From NCBI GenBank assembly GCA_037447655.1, contig JBBHKE010003307.1, forward strand, positions 22,209 through 67,520: DNA of 45,312 nt, read 5' to 3'. The DNA is from Zygnema cylindricum (lineage: Eukaryota > Streptophyta > Zygnematophyceae > Zygnematales > Zygnemataceae). The translations under genes and the position numbers were made by a program. Below are positions 41,918 through 45,312 of the stretch, in pieces. Below the pieces are notes generated by a model that was not told where the DNA came from, made no database searches, and worked only from the letters and a program-made list of their open reading frames with translations. Each line of letters opens with the position of its first letter. The first letter of the stretch is position 1.

Positions 41918-44900
41918 GGTTATGGGCCTTTCAGTACGAATTCAAACACCGTTGCAAAATTCAACGGCACGGACTTCTACGGATGGAAGTTTCAGATAGA
42001 GCACCTTTTGCGGCTGGAGAAACTTTGGTCCATTATCAGCGGAAGTGAGGCAGAACCTTCGGACGCCACCGCCAAACCTGCTTGGGTACTTCGCAATGAA
42101 GAGGCGCATTCGCGATTGGTTCTGGCTCTTGAGCCTTCCCAACTTGGACTCATCCGTGACGGTAGCTCTGCTCACGACGCCTGGAAACTTCTGACAAATG
42201 CCTACGAAAACCGGTCTTGGTCAAACAAACTTCTCCTTCGTCGTCAACTGATCTCTTCTCAGAAACTTCCCTCTGAGAGTATGCAGGACTACATCCAAAA
42301 TATCAAATCTCTGGCTGGTCGTCTAAAGAGTATCAGCTCTACCGTAACTGATGAGGATATTATTACGGCGATCTTGGGAGGACTGCCGTCCACTTACGCC
42401 GCCTTCATTTCATCTATTGACAATTCTGCTGCCACTATCACTATTCCATCTCTCACCACCGGCCTGGTGCATGAAGAGACAAAACAAAATCTGCCGCAGC
42501 CACCTGGTGTCGCTCTGGCAGCCTATCATCCGTCCACCCGGCCGCCCAAGATCTCTTCCTGTCGCTATTGCCGGGAGCCTGACCACATCATCGACAATTG
42601 TCCTGCACTTATACGTAAGCAGGACCGACAAGGGCATCCTGGTCGCACCGGTGGGCGTGGACGCCAACCTGGTCGCGGCCTTTATCATGGTCACGCTTCT
42701 ACGGCTGAAGCCATTTCACCAGTAATCCAAGACTATTTCGCGCCAACGAATCCTTTCACCTATTCTTCTTCGCCTGGATACATTAATGCTCCGCTTGGCG
42801 AATATTCTCAACCGCCGCCCGTCGCCCAATCATATACTGATTTCCCTTATGGTTCCGCTCCACCTGTCGTTGGACAATCACCGACTGTCCCTTATGCTTC
42901 ACAACCGCCAGATTATGGGTTTGCCCTTGTCACGTCCGCAATACCCGATTCTTTTGTCCCAAACGATTCTTGGATTGTGGACTCTGGGGCGTCTCATCAT
43001 TTATCCTCACGCTTCGATTGGTTTACAAGGGTGTCGCAGCTCCATCCTCCTATGACAATTTTACTTGGAAACAATGCCGCCTTAACGGCCACACACGTTG
43101 GCCAGATCTCCACTGTCGGCCGCCCAAATACGACATCACCGATAATTCTCTCTCACGTCCTATTCGTTCCTGGACTGAAAAAAAATCTTTTCTCTGTTGG
43201 TGCCGCTCTTAATCAAGGCGCCACTGCTGTCTTTTCCACGACCACTGTCACATTCTTTTCATCCACTAATGCGCAAGTCGGTCTTGGAATCAAAATAGGA
43301 TCTATCTACATCCTATCGCATTTCCAATCCGTTGGATCTGCCAACTCTGCTATGTCCCTGTCACCTCAATCGTTCTCACGATGGCATCTCCGATACGGCC
43401 ATCTTTCCGCCTCCAGTCTACAGACATTAAGTAAGGGCCTTGTCAACGGCCTTGATTCATTTCCAGCCAAAAATCTCCCATTTTGTTCTGGATGCGTCCA
43501 AGGAAAATTAACTCGTCCGTCCTTTCCCACTTCAACTTCTAAATCTGCAAGCCCTCTTACATTGGTCCACTCAGATCTTTGTGGTCCCATGTCTGTACCC
43601 AGTCATACCGGCGCGCTATATTTTGTCACGTTCATTGATGACGCTACACGCTATTGTCACCTTTTTCTCCTTCGTCGAAAATCTGACACATTTGAAAAGT
43701 TTAAAGAATACAAGTCCCTCGTCGAAAACTCCCTTAACTGTCGCATCAAATGTCTGAGAACCGACAATGGGGGAGAATACTTCTCCACCGAATTTTGGCG
43801 ATTCCTTGGTTTTCACGGCATTATTCACCAATCGACGGTCGCCCATACTCCACAACAAAACGGGGTTTCAGAGAGATACAATCGTACAGTTATAAACATG
43901 GCAAGGTCCATGTTACACTTCGCTGCCCTGCCGACAAATTTCTGGGCAGAATCTGTCACCACTGCAAATTACCTACGTAATCTATCACCAACATCTGCAC
44001 TTCCTGGAAAAACACTGTATGAAGCCTGGACGGGAATTAAACCTGACGTTTCCCATCTTCGTATATTCGGCTGTACCGCGTGGGTTAAAAATCTCACTCC
44101 AGCTGGCAAATGGGACAGCCGAGCCAAATCGGGCGTCCTAGTCGGTTTTGCCACCGAATCAAAGGCATACCGAATTTGGCTCTCCAACGAACGTCGGGTC
44201 GTCCTCAGCCGTGACGTCAGCTTTAATGAGACTCCACTTCTTCTTAAACTTCTAACCTCCTCACCTTCCTCTCCTCCTCAACTTCTAACCTCCTCACCTT
44301 CCTCTCCTCCTCTCCCAGCTGCTCACACAGAACCTTCCTCATCCACTCTATCCATCATTTCTCCTGACTTTTTTCCCAATTCAGCCAAGTTTTCTCCACT
44401 CTCTCACTCTCCTTTGCTTCTACTCCCCTCTACACTTATCAGAACGACCTCAGAGACACATTTCAGAGACACATCCTCTCCTCTCACACTTCCTCGGACA
44501 GTTTCAGACCCCTACTCCCTCTCCCCAGTCAATCCTAATGATCCACCATATGTCATTCCAGCAGATAATTCTGTGCCTCCTACTTCTGCACCTACTCTGC
44601 CTATCCGAAAGAGTGAAAGACTTCACGCTCGGCATCTTCGTGAAACAACTGGCACGGCAAACATTGCCACAGTCGATGTCCCTTCTTCTTTTTCAGCCGC
44701 CATGAATGGCCCAAATGCTGCCTCCTGGAAAATAGCCACTGACGCCGAATTTGCTTCCTTGCAAAAGAATGGCACGTGGGAACTTACCTCCCTTCCGCAC
44801 GGTCGAAAAATCATCGGATCGAAATGGGTCTTCCGCATCAAAACTAAGGCCGATGGATCTCTAGATCGCTTCAAAGCCCGTTTCGTTGCGAAAGGCTTCT

Positions 44901-45312
44901 TACAAAAGGAAGGAGTTGATTTTCATGAAACCTACGCTCCTGTCGCACAATTTACCTCCATTCGCATTCTCCTCTCCCTGGCTGCTGCTCGTGACTGGCA
45001 CATCCATCACATGGATGTTCAGACAGCTTTTCTCTACGGCAAACTAAGTGAAGAAATATTCATTCGACAACGGGAAGGATATGTCGCGCCAGGCACCGAG
45101 CACCTCGTCTGTCGACTTCTCAAATCTCTCTACGGCCTGAAGCAGGCACCTCGTGTTTGGAATAAACACCTCGAGGCAGTTCTCCTCAAGGAAGGCTTTC
45201 ACAAGCTTGATGCGGACTTTGGGCTTTTTCTGAGAGGTAATGAAGAGTCTCTTGTCATCTTAGTAATCTATGTCGATGATCTGCTCTTAGCTAGTCCCTC
45301 TCTACCACTAAT
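41900..45312 (+). CDS. gag-pol: copia gag-pol polyprotein, copy 2, single open frame to window edge
   Basis: Read from ATG 41900 (context gctgccATG) I find no stop or frameshift to 45312, about 1,138 codons; the rest is off the window. Domains with residue positions: gag with CCHC knuckle (C221-C234), protease DSG at about 361, integrase zinc motif H496, H501, C529, C532, catalytic D559, D622, E658 (spacing 62 and 35, the expected DDE arrangement), and reverse transcriptase with YVDD at about 1124. A 33-bp in-frame tandem duplication lies in the Pro/Ser-rich linker after integrase (about 44247-44312). Two changes affect conserved RT positions relative to copy 1 and the family: Lys to Gln at about 1017 (APVAQF) and Pro to Arg at about 1058 (RQREGY). 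An open frame therefore does not prove an active enzyme. Confidence 0.92.
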   Translation, partial: MSSTTIGYGPFSTNSNTVAKFNGTDFYGWKFQIEHLLRLEKLWSIISGSEAEPSDATAKPAWVLRNEEAHSRLVLALEPSQLGLIRDGSSAHDAWKLLTNAYENRSWSNKLLLRRQLISSQKLPSESMQDYIQNIKSLAGRLKSISSTVTDEDIITAILGGLPSTYAAFISSIDNSAATITIPSLTTGLVHEETKQNLPQPPGVALAAYHPSTRPPKISSCRYCREPDHIIDNCPALIRKQDRQGHPGRTGGRGRQPGRGLYHGHASTAEAISPVIQDYFAPTNPFTYSSSPGYINAPLGEYSQPPPVAQSYTDFPYGSAPPVVGQSPTVPYASQPPDYGFALVTSAIPDSFVPNDSWIVDSGASHHLSSRFDWFTRVSQLHPPMTILLGNNAALTATHVGQISTVGRPNTTSPIILSHVLFVPGLKKNLFSVGAALNQGATAVFSTTTVTFFSSTNAQVGLGIKIGSIYILSHFQSVGSANSAMSLSPQSFSRWHLRYGHLSASSLQTLSKGLVNGLDSFPAKNLPFCSGCVQGKLTRPSFPTSTSKSASPLTLVHSDLCGPMSVPSHTGALYFVTFIDDATRYCHLFLLRRKSDTFEKFKEYKSLVENSLNCRIKCLRTDNGGEYFSTEFWRFLGFHGIIHQSTVAHTPQQNGVSERYNRTVINMARSMLHFAALPTNFWAESVTTANYLRNLSPTSALPGKTLYEAWTGIKPDVSHLRIFGCTAWVKNLTPAGKWDSRAKSGVLVGFATESKAYRIWLSNERRVVLSRDVSFNETPLLLKLLTSSPSSPPQLLTSSPSSPPLPAAHTEPSSSTLSIISPDFFPNSAKFSPLSHSPLLLLPSTLIRTTSETHFRDTSSPLTLPRTVSDPYSLSPVNPNDPPYVIPADNSVPPTSAPTLPIRKSERLHARHLRETTGTANIATVDVPSSFSAAMNGPNAASWKIATDAEFASLQKNGTWELTSLPHGRKIIGSKWVFRIKTKADGSLDRFKARFVAKGFLQKEGVDFHETYAPVAQFTSIRILLSLAAARDWHIHHMDVQTAFLYGKLSEEIFIRQREGYVAPGTEHLVCRLLKSLYGLKQAPRVWNKHLEAVLLKEGFHKLDADFGLFLRGNEESLVILVIYVDDLLLASPSLPL
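41918..41928 (+). promoter_or_regulatory. putative primer-binding site (copy 2)
   Basis: GGTTATGGGCC again, 18 bp downstream of the predicted gag ATG and therefore inside the reading frame. Identical to the copy 1 site. Confidence 0.7.

Larger units (their letters stand above)
41440..45312 (+). mobile_element. Ty1/copia LTR retrotransposon, copy 2 (runs off the window)
   Basis: A second internal region of the same family begins directly after the middle LTR, giving LTR-internal-LTR-internal. The 3' part of pol, the polypurine tract and the last LTR lie beyond the window. Confidence 0.93.

Overview
This window is eukaryotic nuclear DNA: AT-rich, with many introns and many simple repeats. It most likely comes from a streptophyte (a charophyte alga or an early-diverging land plant). 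The evidence is a plant-type mitochondrial NAD-malic enzyme, a chloroplast-type pterin dehydratase-like protein (RAF2/SDIRIP1 type), an LRR receptor kinase with a plant juxtamembrane/kinase start, a plant-type tRNA-Pro(UGG) and Ty1/copia retrotransposons. The lineage cannot be fixed from sequence alone. There are no operons and each gene is its own unit. One 10-N assembly gap lies at 32876-32885.

Layout: (1) 1-230 is a GA microsatellite. (2) 626-5408 (+) holds the 3' nine exons of an NAD-malic enzyme; the 5' exons lie outside the window. (3) 7224-10060 (-) is an unrecognised coiled-coil protein built from serially duplicated ~63-nt, phase-0 exons. (4) 10520-14660 is a repeat-rich intergenic zone with three tandem arrays, a tRNA-Pro gene and two adjacent terminal-inverted-repeat (TIR) elements, one carrying a 50-bp near-perfect palindrome. 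(5) 14970-21052 (+) is a complete nine-exon polysaccharide deacetylase (CE4/NodB fold) with a long N-terminal extension and a membrane anchor. (6) 24097-25547 (-) is a small two-exon single-pass membrane protein with an acidic tail. (7) 25958-26746 is a second TIR family with TTA target duplications. (8) 28521-30610 (-) is the RAF2/PCD-like gene. Its first intron is a minisatellite of perfect GTGACACGTGTCAC palindromes (G-box cores), and its third exon shows a +1 shift and a displaced acceptor. (9) 30885-31806 has two short copies of the first TIR family. (10) 33219-36366 (+) is the middle of an LRR receptor kinase, from the last LRR to the kinase glycine loop and lysine. (11) 36708 to the end is a tandem Ty1/copia pair (LTR-internal-LTR-internal) lying just beyond the last visible kinase exon, in the same orientation.

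The most notable observations are the exon-duplicated coiled-coil gene, the intronic G-box palindrome array, the TIR family with at least six copies or fragments, and the copia pair. In the copia pair the first copy is broken by a stop and four frameshifts. The second is open for about 1,138 codons to the window edge, yet carries changes at conserved reverse-transcriptase positions. Both copies have an 11-nt primer-binding site matching the anticodon arm of initiator tRNA-Met (half-tRNA priming), located inside the predicted gag reading frame. The genes are functionally unrelated; no pathway links them.
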